DNA from: Shewanella piezotolerans WP3 | GTDB taxonomy: Bacteria; Pseudomonadota; Gammaproteobacteria; Enterobacterales; Shewanellaceae | Length of the DNA stretch: 64,000 bases | Direction: 5' to 3' | Assembly (NCBI RefSeq): GCF_000014885.1 | Contig: NC_011566.1 | Span: 4,834,501-4,898,500 of the forward strand | Part shown: piece by piece, positions 54,368 through 62,030 of the stretch | Layout: each line of letters begins with the position of its first letter | How positions within the stretch are numbered: the first letter of the stretch is position 1 | Notes under the pieces: generated by a model | Database searches by the model: none | What the model was told of the DNA's origin: nothing | What the model saw: the letters and a program-made list of their open reading frames with translations, nothing else | Translations under genes and position numbers: made by a program

Positions 54368-56404
54368 TTATTTAGCTTTGTAACCTGAACCATCAAGGAT
54401 GTTCTGCGCTTGCGTAACATAAGTTAGCGCGGCATCTAAACGTTTCTGGCTATAGCGGAAACCGTGCACGCCCCAAGAACCATCTTTCTTGATTAGCTCA
54501 ACGGTCTGTTGCGCCTTCTCAGCAAGAAGTAACACTTGAGTCTTGTCTTCCGTAGGAAGCTTGGTCACTTCAAGTAGTTGGTCGATACGCACTAGCGCTT
54601 GCTCAACTTGGCCGTATACTTCCTTAATAGGCGTCTGCCATTTCATTACTTCGCCGTATATTTCCATTTGGTCTTCATAGTGCAGGCCTGTTTCAAGTTC
54701 TGATTGGAACTGGCTATGACAACCTTTGTTTTCTACTACGTCATGATCTGAAATCGCTGTACGTGCACAAGACCACATTAAGTCGAGGTAAGTACGACCA
54801 TCTTCGTTCTTCGCAACCGTCCAACCTTTCCCAGCACTTGGGCCTTGAGTACGAGGCTCGCCTTCTGGTGGATTTAGCGTCTTGCGAACAGGGTCGACGT
54901 CAATCTTCCACATGTGAGACTTACGAACCGCATCAAAACCGGCTTGGTCTGGGAACTGCATTGCTTTGAAGTTTTCACAGCTGCCCATGTTAGGCATGTG
55001 ACAGCTTTGACATGTTTGTTCACTGTGAGTCTTAGTGTTTTCAGCGATCAAAGTTTGCGCTTCGTGACAATCTTTACAGTCTTTCTTCAGCTTTGGTGTA
55101 GTAAAGCCAGACTTCCAGTCACCGTCAGTCACCTCATGAGGGTCATGACAAGTCGTACAACGCATGCCTTTTTCGTAATGCATAGAACCGAACATCTGTG
55201 AACCTTCGGTACCACAAGAAGGACATAGAGACTTCATCTTCACGCCAAACGCTAACTCAGGCTTGCCTTTTTCAGCTGCACTTTCTGTCATCGTTGGGTC
55301 GTACTGGAATCGTTGATGACAACGCTCACAGTTAGACTGCATGCCACCAGTACCACCATCTAAGTGACCACCTGCGCCATGACACTCTTCACAAGCGATA
55401 CCTTTAGAAATGGTATGTTCTTGCAGTTTTTTAGGGTCGCCTAAAGCGTCAAAGAATTCTTGCTTATTTTGGAAGTCAAACTTGAAGGTATGACAGATTT
55501 CACAGTAAGACGAAGCCGGTTGGAACAACATCTCTTTACGGTATTTAGCCCCATAAGAGCTCATACCTTTTTGATGTGACCCTGAACCACCAAATGCCGC
55601 AAGGGTAGTTGGGAACTCGGGAATGACGTCATTAATTTTCTTCGCCATGTCGTCGGTTAACCACTCAGCCCAACCACGAGAGAACTGGTTTGCACCGGCA
55701 ACCATTTTACCGCTGCCATCACGTAGCAAGCCGCCTTCAATATGGTAAGTACCGCGTACTAGCCAAGCATCAATAAAACCATATTTAGTACGTGGAGTAC
55801 CGACTGTGGCGTAGATCATGTCTGGGGTGATACCGTCTGGCAAAATTGAGGTATCTTTAGTGTCATACATGGTTTTTTCAATATCGTTATCCACTTCTGG
55901 ATGCTCTCCAGGGAAACGAACTGTCTGGGCATGGCGCGAACGCTTCCACTTCTCATATTGGGCAGCATGACATTCAGCACATTTTTCAGGGCCAACAAAG
56001 TTGTTTGGGTAATCAAGAATTGATTTAGCCCCTAAACGGTATTGAATTGAGCGTGGCTTACCATCTAGCTTGCTATATTTGGGACTATGTCCAGTATCAA
56101 AATACTCTTCACCACGGTCACTTATGTGGTAATCACCCACTAAGTTTCCGGCTTGTTGGTATTTAAAGACAGGATGATTTTCGAAAAGAAAATCGAAAAG
56201 TTCAGCCTCTTGGACAACATAATCTTGTAGCGTTTTAACACCGTTAGCTTTCTCTGTGCCTTGGTAATCGGCAATCATTTCTTTAGCTGTCTTGCCCATT
56301 TCTGGTACGCTGTTGTATTTACCACCAGCAGCGTTCACATTAGCAATGGCACCAAAACAAAACAGCACGCTTAATGCTACCTTGTGTTTCCATCGTCTCA
56401 TCAT
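54368..56404 (-). CDS. sirA: SirA: octaheme sulfite reductase (MccA/SirA)
   Basis: SirA/MccA reduces sulfite to sulfide in the periplasm with six electrons. The 678-residue protein has a signal peptide (1-26) and eight heme c sites: CX2CH at residues 142, 301, 338, 359, 416, 443 and 465, and one CX15CH (Cys546, Cys562, His563). The latter is the hallmark of the family. Extra cysteines at 394, 397 and 476 lie between the later heme motifs and are candidates for the Cu(I) ligands known in W. succinogenes MccA (Cys399 and Cys495 there). It heads the minus-strand operon; AGGAG precedes two consecutive ATGs. Confidence 0.97.
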   Translation of the reverse strand: MMRRWKHKVALSVLFCFGAIANVNAAGGKYNSVPEMGKTAKEMIADYQGTEKANGVKTLQDYVVQEAELFDFLFENHPVFKYQQAGNLVGDYHISDRGEEYFDTGHSPKYSKLDGKPRSIQYRLGAKSILDYPNNFVGPEKCAECHAAQYEKWKRSRHAQTVRFPGEHPEVDNDIEKTMYDTKDTSILPDGITPDMIYATVGTPRTKYGFIDAWLVRGTYHIEGGLLRDGSGKMVAGANQFSRGWAEWLTDDMAKKINDVIPEFPTTLAAFGGSGSHQKGMSSYGAKYRKEMLFQPASSYCEICHTFKFDFQNKQEFFDALGDPKKLQEHTISKGIACEECHGAGGHLDGGTGGMQSNCERCHQRFQYDPTMTESAAEKGKPELAFGVKMKSLCPSCGTEGSQMFGSMHYEKGMRCTTCHDPHEVTDGDWKSGFTTPKLKKDCKDCHEAQTLIAENTKTHSEQTCQSCHMPNMGSCENFKAMQFPDQAGFDAVRKSHMWKIDVDPVRKTLNPPEGEPRTQGPSAGKGWTVAKNEDGRTYLDLMWSCARTAISDHDVVENKGCHSQFQSELETGLHYEDQMEIYGEVMKWQTPIKEVYGQVEQALVRIDQLLEVTKLPTEDKTQVLLLAEKAQQTVELIKKDGSWGVHGFRYSQKRLDAALTYVTQAQNILDGSGYKAK

Positions 56405-57003
56405 TCACTCCTACTTATCATCAGTTTTATTCTTTGAATTTTGTTGGTACTTTTAACGCATCACATTTAACTTTCACTTTACTCAACCTATAAATAGCTT
56501 CACCGATTTGCTATTTATCCAGCTAAGCCTGCCGTAATAAATCAAACATGTTTTACAAAACCTAACCGTTCACCGAACGACTTAAACAACTGAGCAACCG
56601 CTATTCTCCTGATTCCAAGTAGAAAAAACATGCGCTAGAGCACATAAAAAAACGCATTAGTTGTGATGAGTTGTAAAAGACTTTTAGTTCTTTGGTAACA
56701 ACTAGATAGAGTGTTGTAATGATAAGTTTTCATGAGTTAAAACTATTATTTTTAGATCTAAAAAAAGCTAATAGACACAATTTATATATTAAAAATTGTA
56801 GCCCTCTCTTTTACGGTTATAGAGTTTGAAGTGCCTCTCATTAATCCATATTGCTGTGCCTTAGGATGGTAGAAAATCAATACAACCCTTAATTTTAAAA
56901 TAGACAAAACACTTTTATATATGCACAACAAATGAACAAAATTAATAGTAATAGAGTAGAACGTATTTATTTCACTACTTGAATTTAATAAATAGGCACA
57001 GAC
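56405..57003. promoter_or_regulatory. Divergent 599-bp regulatory region of the sulfite island
   Basis: This AT-rich stretch lies between sirA (minus) and the CcmF-like gene (plus) and must hold both promoters. TTGTGATGAGTTGTAAAA near 56660 contains the left half of a CRP motif only. No full inverted repeat or riboswitch was seen, and no convincing ORF; a 36-codon ATG frame at 56718 has no support. Confidence 0.5.
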
Positions 57004-58857
57004 ATGATTCCAGAGATAGGCTTAATATTATTAATAATATCTTCTTCGTTATCACTTATATTATCCATCGTAACTATTTCGGGTATAAAGTTAGATAGTG
57101 AATACCTATTAAGTTACACCAAGCCATTAGCAACATTGATGTGTTTTACTTTAATAACTGCAATAGCAATACTCGCCTATTGTTTTTTAGTTAATGACTT
57201 TTCTGTCGCCTATGTCGCCAACAACTCAAACACTCAATTAGCGACCTTATATAAGGTAGCTGCTGTTTGGGGTTCACATGAAGGCTCAATGCTGTTCTGG
57301 GTAGTAGCTATAGCGGTTTGGACAGCCTTTATCATTAACCGCGCTCCGAAAACCGAGCAACATTTCCACCATAAGCTCGTTGCCGTTGCTGCTTTACTGA
57401 TATTTGGATTTTGCCTATTCTTGCTTTTTACCTCTAGCCCTTTTACGCGGTTACTGCCTGATATCCCGATTGAAGGCAGAGATCTCAACCCTATACTGCA
57501 GGACATTGGACTTATTATTCATCCGCCTCTGCTGTTTCTTGGCTATGTAGGGTTAACCATCTGCTTTGCTGGCGCTATTGCCGCTTTACTGTCAGGCGGT
57601 CTTTGTCAGCAATATGCTCGCTACCTGCAACCTTGGGCGATTCTGGCTTGGGTATTCTTGACTGGCGGTAATGCTTTTGGTTCTTGGTGGGCTTACAACG
57701 AACTGGGCTGGGGAGGATGGTGGTTCTGGGATCCTGTAGAGAACGCCTCTTTTATTCCTTGGTTAGTGGCAACAGCCATGGTGCACTCTATATTACTGAC
57801 AGCCAAACGCGGAATACTAGGCTCCTGCAGTATTTTTCTCGCCATACTAGCATTCTCATTGAGCTTACTCGGTAGCTTCTTAGTCCGTTCAGGTGTGGTG
57901 CAATCGGTGCATGCTTTTGCCTCTGATCCAACCCGTGGTTTGTCGATACTGATCCTGTTGGTTGTATTCTCAGGTTCTGCATTGGCGCTGTTTGCCCAGC
58001 GAGTAAAAATTAGATCAACACCTCTTGGCTTTTCACTATTATCCAAAGAAAGTTTGATTCTATTTGGTAATATGTTGTTGGTGGTTGCGGCAATATCAGT
58101 GCTACTCGGCACCTGTTATCCACTATTTTTTGAAGTCATTAGCGGTCAAACTATTTCAGTGGGAGCCCCCTACTTCAACAGTATCTTTGTACCTATTGCA
58201 GCGCTTATATTTTTACTCATGGGCTTTGCGCCTCTGCAAAGGTGGCAATCAAGAAACAAACTTAAACTGGCGCTAATATTAGCAGCGATATGTTTGACTA
58301 TGGCGCTAATAGCTAGCCTAATGATGCAAGCTCGCGTTAATATTTGGTTGTTAATCGGCCTGTTCTCTGCGTTATGGATCATGAGCGCCACAGGGCTTGC
58401 GGTAGTGCAACGAGTCGCTTTTAGAAAATATGAAGTAAACAATGATAACTATGGCTCCTCAATACGTTTTTACGCCATGTGCATTGCGCATTTTGGCGTA
58501 GCTGTATCCGTTTTGGGCGCCACTTTAGTATCAAACTTTGAAACAGAAGAGCTACTGCGGATGGGCCCAGGCCAAGGAAAAACACTAAGTGGCTATAGTT
58601 TTATCTATGAAGAGACTCAGGCAGTTGAGCATCGCAGCTACAGTGCGATTCAAGCACAGATCAGAGTGGTAGATAGCCAAGATAATTTCATCGCCTACCT
58701 TTACCCTCAAAGGCAAACCTTTAAAACCAATGGGATGCAAATGTCAGCTGCAGGTATTCGTAGCGGTTTATTTGGCGATCTCTATGTTTCTATGGGACAG
58801 AAACTGACTGACAATAACACCTTAATGACACGAATATCTCATCAGAATAAGCTATAA
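57004..58857 (+). CDS. CcmF/NrfE-like heme lyase, interrupted by a frameshift near the 3' end
   Basis: The 617-residue frame has 14 or more hydrophobic helices and the CcmF heme-handling WGGWWFWDPVENASFIPWL (about residues 236-254), so it attaches heme to apocytochrome c. It stops at 58857 (CTA TAA), just where CcmF proteins enter a conserved KPxVxWIW helix. Removing one T at 58855 would join it to KPLVNWIWFGALLMMIGG in the next frame, ending at 58999 (about 664 residues). In Wolinella the CX15CH site needs a dedicated lyase of another (CcsA) family. The gene is followed by CcmH- and thioredoxin-type genes. Confidence 0.9.
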   Translation: MIPEIGLILLIISSSLSLILSIVTISGIKLDSEYLLSYTKPLATLMCFTLITAIAILAYCFLVNDFSVAYVANNSNTQLATLYKVAAVWGSHEGSMLFWVVAIAVWTAFIINRAPKTEQHFHHKLVAVAALLIFGFCLFLLFTSSPFTRLLPDIPIEGRDLNPILQDIGLIIHPPLLFLGYVGLTICFAGAIAALLSGGLCQQYARYLQPWAILAWVFLTGGNAFGSWWAYNELGWGGWWFWDPVENASFIPWLVATAMVHSILLTAKRGILGSCSIFLAILAFSLSLLGSFLVRSGVVQSVHAFASDPTRGLSILILLVVFSGSALALFAQRVKIRSTPLGFSLLSKESLILFGNMLLVVAAISVLLGTCYPLFFEVISGQTISVGAPYFNSIFVPIAALIFLLMGFAPLQRWQSRNKLKLALILAAICLTMALIASLMMQARVNIWLLIGLFSALWIMSATGLAVVQRVAFRKYEVNNDNYGSSIRFYAMCIAHFGVAVSVLGATLVSNFETEELLRMGPGQGKTLSGYSFIYEETQAVEHRSYSAIQAQIRVVDSQDNFIAYLYPQRQTFKTNGMQMSAAGIRSGLFGDLYVSMGQKLTDNNTLMTRISHQNKL

Positions 58858-58858
58858 A

Positions 58859-58999
58859 CCACTAGTGAACTGGATATGGTTCGGTGCGCTACTAATGATG
58901 ATTGGTGGATTGACTACCATTTTTCTTACTCAGCGTAGTTTGGTCTATTCCGCAGTAAAGTCCCGCCAGCACCAGGAGCTTTGTAATGAAACTGCCTAG
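58859..58999 (+). pseudogene. Out-of-frame C-terminal segment of the CcmF-like heme lyase
   Basis: The frame one base ahead of the upstream gene encodes PLVNWIWFGALLMMIGGLTT and continues to a TAG at 58999. It is the last membrane helix of CcmF. It has no good start codon of its own, except possibly an internal GTG at 58865, and overlaps the start of the CcmH-like gene by 14 bases, as expected for an intact operon before the frameshift. Confidence 0.75.
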
Positions 59000-59462
59000 T
59001 GACTCACTCAATAATATGATTGCTGTAAAGCTCTTCACAACTGCGGTGTTAGCGTTGCTGCAGCTATTTATCTGTATCACTGTATTCGCTCAAGAACATA
59101 ACGCCCCAACTCACTACAGCGAACAGCAAAAACAGATCATCGGCTTTGAAATAGCTCGAGAACTGCGCTGCCCCATGGCGGTGAATCAAAACCTGTTCGA
59201 CTCGCAAAGCCAGATCGCCAGTGAACTGAAAGGGCAAATATTTTTAATGTTAGAAGAGGGGCAATCAAAAGCGGCCATTATCGATTTTATGGTTGCTCGC
59301 TATGGCGACAAGATCCGCTATATGCCACCGCTAAATAGCAATACCGCTGTACTTTGGCTATTGCCACTAGGCCTAGTAATTATGGTGCTTATAGGCGGGT
59401 TCTTTTTTATTAAACCAACACTCATTGTTTCGAAAAATACTCAGGATACTTCACATGACTAA
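58986..59462 (+). CDS. CcmH/NrfF-like protein with CxxA in place of CxxC
   Basis: The 158-residue protein has an N-terminal signal/anchor helix, the CcmH domain (residues about 50-110, EGQSKAAIIDFMVARYGDKIRYMPP) and a C-terminal anchor (LPLGLVIMVLIGGFFF). The CcmH motif LRCxxCQ is LRCPMAV here: Cys62 is kept but the second cysteine is Ala65 (TGC CCC ATG GCG). The classical role is to reduce apocytochrome thiols before heme ligation. Loss of one cysteine excludes the usual intramolecular disulfide. Confidence 0.87.
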   Translation: MKLPSDSLNNMIAVKLFTTAVLALLQLFICITVFAQEHNAPTHYSEQQKQIIGFEIARELRCPMAVNQNLFDSQSQIASELKGQIFLMLEEGQSKAAIIDFMVARYGDKIRYMPPLNSNTAVLWLLPLGLVIMVLIGGFFFIKPTLIVSKNTQDTSHD

Positions 59463-60078
59463 GTCACTTATGCATAAAGGCTTTAAAGCCAAACAGCGAC
59501 TACTCTCCTCTGTGGTTTTTATTAGCCTTAGTTTAGGTCTGGCTTTTTCTACACTGGCATCGGTACCTACCAATAAAGTTTACGATACCGGTGAACCGAT
59601 TGAAAAACCGATGATCATGTCCCGATTTGTCGAGATGAGTGCAGCAAGACAGGTGCCCGATGTTAGCTTTAGTGATACCAAAGGAGACGCTGTAAACCTC
59701 AAACAATTTGATGGCAAAGTGGTACTCGTCAGTCTGTGGGCGACTTGGTGCTCACCTTGTATTAAAGAGATCCCACAGATGGAAGCAATTCGCCAAGCCA
59801 ATATCAATAATGACCTTGTCGTGCTGCCGATATCGATTGATGAAGAGAGTGATAAAGTAGCCGCATTCCTAGAACGTCACGATCTTAGTTACTACCAAAC
59901 ATGGCTAGACCCTGAAATGAATATCGGCCAGGTGATGCCGGCTGATATCGTACCTGCCACTTATGTATTTGACGGCTCCGGCAACCTAATTGGCTTTTTA
60001 CGTGGCTACCTCGATTGGGGAGATAAAAATATCCAGCCTTACCTTGAAAAGCTCATCGATAAATACGCAAAACGCTAA
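59455..60078 (+). CDS. Thioredoxin-family protein of the CcmG/TlpA type
   Basis: About 207 residues with an N-terminal anchor or signal and a thioredoxin fold: SLWATWCSPCIKEIP (CXXC at about residues 98-101) and a cis-proline PADIVPATYVF. Proteins of this type reduce periplasmic disulfides in apocytochromes. The ATG at 59455 overlaps the CcmH-like stop by eight bases. Because the neighbouring CcmH-like protein has lost one cysteine, this protein could act directly on SirA. Confidence 0.88.
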   Translation: MTKSLMHKGFKAKQRLLSSVVFISLSLGLAFSTLASVPTNKVYDTGEPIEKPMIMSRFVEMSAARQVPDVSFSDTKGDAVNLKQFDGKVVLVSLWATWCSPCIKEIPQMEAIRQANINNDLVVLPISIDEESDKVAAFLERHDLSYYQTWLDPEMNIGQVMPADIVPATYVFDGSGNLIGFLRGYLDWGDKNIQPYLEKLIDKYAKR

Positions 60079-60117
60079 CCCTTTTCCTCGCTAAGCTCTA
60101 GCTCAACATATCTATAG

Positions 60118-60155
60118 AGCAGCCCTGTTGGTGCAAACTAACAGGGCTTTTTTTG
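60118..60155 (+). terminator. Rho-independent terminator of the plus-strand heme-lyase operon
   Basis: AGCCCTGTT / AACAGGGCT with a 13-base loop and seven T residues, 40 bp after the thioredoxin gene. Confidence 0.92.
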
Positions 60156-60174
60156 TAGAACGGCCTCAAATTGC

Positions 60175-60235
60175 TTGGTGAAAGGCTAAGTAAATCTTAG
60201 TGAAGCTTGGTGAAAGCAGTTGTCAGTTGGTGAAA
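60175..60235 (+). promoter_or_regulatory. Helically phased direct repeats upstream of the CadC-like regulator
   Basis: TTGGTGAAA occurs at 60175, 60207 and 60227, and a variant (TTAGTGAAG) at 60197. Start-to-start distances are 22, 10 and 20 bp, close to whole turns of DNA. Direct repeats with about 10-bp phasing are typical operators of OmpR/ToxR-type winged-helix proteins, which fits the gene that begins about 130 bp later. Confidence 0.5.
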
Positions 60236-60365
60236 CATGGGTAAAGTAGATATGGAGTATAGGCTCAAGCTGATGCTAAAACTCTCTGCATTTAAGTTAT
60301 AAGTATGCAGTAGATATCATTTACCAAGGTAAAGGCCAATCACTGGCACGCTATAGGATGGCACT

Positions 60366-61970
60366 ATCAATTATCACTACCAATTTGCTGACTTTAAGTT
60401 AGATACCCAACTTGGAACGCTTGTTCGCAATGACACCGAAGAACTTAAACTGCCTTGGTTAAGCTATCAGCTACTTTGCACGCTTTTACAGGCCTCTCCT
60501 GCAATATTGAGCCAACAGCAACTGGTCGAAAAGGTCTGGCCCGACACTGTAGTAGGCAATGAAACATTAAAGCAACGGGTAAAACTACTAAGGCGAGCAT
60601 TAGGAGATAATGCCTCACAACCTAGATATATCGAAGCGATCAGAGGCCGTGGTTACCGCATGATTGGCGAGATAAAGAAAACGCCGATTGCCGACTCCTC
60701 TTTAGGCGTAAAATTAAGCTTAGCCAATGATAGCTATGTCAGCCCTAAAGCTGGCCAAGGGTATCCTTTATTCTGGAAGGCTAGCTCACTAGGGCTTGCC
60801 ACTATTGTGGTACTGTTTGCCTGCATCGCCCTGCTTATCTCCTCTAGCCACAATATTCCCAAATCTGTCAGCGAAACCATGGCTGAGCAACAAGCCCAAG
60901 GCTTTGATAATGAGCTCTATCGTAAGGCGCTAGATTACTATCATCGCTATCGCCAAGCAGATAACTTAAATGCTATCAAACTGTTCAAATCCGCCATAGA
61001 GATCAATCCCAATATGGCTAAAGCTTACGCTGGTTTATCAGATGCCTACAGCCAAGGAGTATTTCAGTTTAATGGTGATAATCATTGGCAACAGTTAGCC
61101 ATAGATGCCGCCTATAAAGCGATAGCACTCGATCCCAATTTAGCTCAAGCTTATAAAGCACTAGGGCTGGCTTACTACAATAAGGGCTGGTTAACCAAAG
61201 CCGCCAATGCCAACCTAAAGGCGCTGCAAAAGCAAAGTGATTTTAGCGAAGCCATGTCGAACTTAGGATTTATTTATCGAGAAATGGGGCAGCTACAACG
61301 GGCGTTATATTGGAACAATAAAGCACTCGATAGAGATAACACCAACAGCGTCAGCATGGTGCACAAGGCACAAACCTTACTCGCACTCACCCAATATTCA
61401 CAAGCTCGACAATGGCTCGACAAAGCACTACTGCTGCAACCTGACTCTGTACTTGGCAACACCACTCTTGGGATTTGGTTGCTACAACAGGGGCAATTAA
61501 CTGCGGCGCAAAATCACTTTAGCCAGTTACTATTATCGCATCCGCAGCAGTTCCAATATCACTATGGTCTGGCGCAAAGCTATTTATATCAGCAGCAGTT
61601 TGAATTGGCGGCCAAAACGATTGCTCCACACATTAACAGCAGCAATCACCATACTCGCCAACATGCCAAATTACTGCTTTATCTAAGCCAGCAAGATCTC
61701 GCTGCAGTATCACTGATTGAGCAATACAAACTCCGGCTCACTAACGGCTCTGATAGAGCTGAAGACAGCTTGTCATTGGCGCTGATTTACGCACATCAAC
61801 GGCAAACTGATGATAGCTTGCGTTATCTGATCCAGGCGATCAATCAGGGCTTACTCAACAGCGAGCTATTACTACTTCACCCAAGCTTTGACTACCTGCA
61901 AAATCAAGATAGCTTCCAAGTGTTGGTCTCCGAGATGAATAACCAAAGACAGTGGCAAATAGAGAATTAA
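60366..61970 (+). CDS. ToxR/CadC-type winged-helix regulator with TPR domain
   Basis: The protein has a winged-helix domain (LSYQLLCTLLQASPAILSQQQLVEKVWPDTVVG..GRGYRMIGEI), one membrane helix (about 140 residues in: LGLATIVVLFACIALLI) and a large C-terminal tetratricopeptide region with at least five repeats (NPNMAKAYAGLSDAY, DPNLAQAYKALGLAYY, and so on). Similar proteins sense envelope state. The TTG at 60507 would cut off the first part of the DNA-binding domain, and upstream to the in-frame TAG at 60354 there is no ATG, GTG or TTG. AGGA at 60355-60358 is seven bases from an ATC at 60366, so a rare start or a start-region mutation is possible. Confidence 0.75.
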   Translation: MNYHYQFADFKLDTQLGTLVRNDTEELKLPWLSYQLLCTLLQASPAILSQQQLVEKVWPDTVVGNETLKQRVKLLRRALGDNASQPRYIEAIRGRGYRMIGEIKKTPIADSSLGVKLSLANDSYVSPKAGQGYPLFWKASSLGLATIVVLFACIALLISSSHNIPKSVSETMAEQQAQGFDNELYRKALDYYHRYRQADNLNAIKLFKSAIEINPNMAKAYAGLSDAYSQGVFQFNGDNHWQQLAIDAAYKAIALDPNLAQAYKALGLAYYNKGWLTKAANANLKALQKQSDFSEAMSNLGFIYREMGQLQRALYWNNKALDRDNTNSVSMVHKAQTLLALTQYSQARQWLDKALLLQPDSVLGNTTLGIWLLQQGQLTAAQNHFSQLLLSHPQQFQYHYGLAQSYLYQQQFELAAKTIAPHINSSNHHTRQHAKLLLYLSQQDLAAVSLIEQYKLRLTNGSDRAEDSLSLALIYAHQRQTDDSLRYLIQAINQGLLNSELLLLHPSFDYLQNQDSFQVLVSEMNNQRQWQIEN

Positions 61971-61978
61971 TGCCCCAT

Positions 61979-62014
61979 AAAAAAGGCCAAGCATATTAAA
62001 ATGCTCGGCCTTAT
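61979..62014. terminator. Bidirectional terminator
   Basis: AAGGCC-A-AGCAT / ATGCT-C-GGCCTT with a short loop; A and T runs flank both sides, suiting the convergent regulator and nhaC genes. Confidence 0.8.
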
Positions 62015-62030
62015 CTGACAGTCAAATGGG

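Noticed and set aside
56655..56680. CRP site in front of sirA
   Set aside because: Only the TGTGA half matches; the second half (GTAAA) does not fit TCACA.
56718..56828. 36-codon ATG frame in the sirA/CcmF intergenic region
   Set aside because: No ribosome site, low-complexity AT-rich composition, no recognisable motif.
58850..58860. Definite programmed +1 frameshift at CTA TAA
   Set aside because: The geometry allows it, but there is no known slippery context or stimulator; sequence error or mutation is equally likely, so it is reported only as a possibility.
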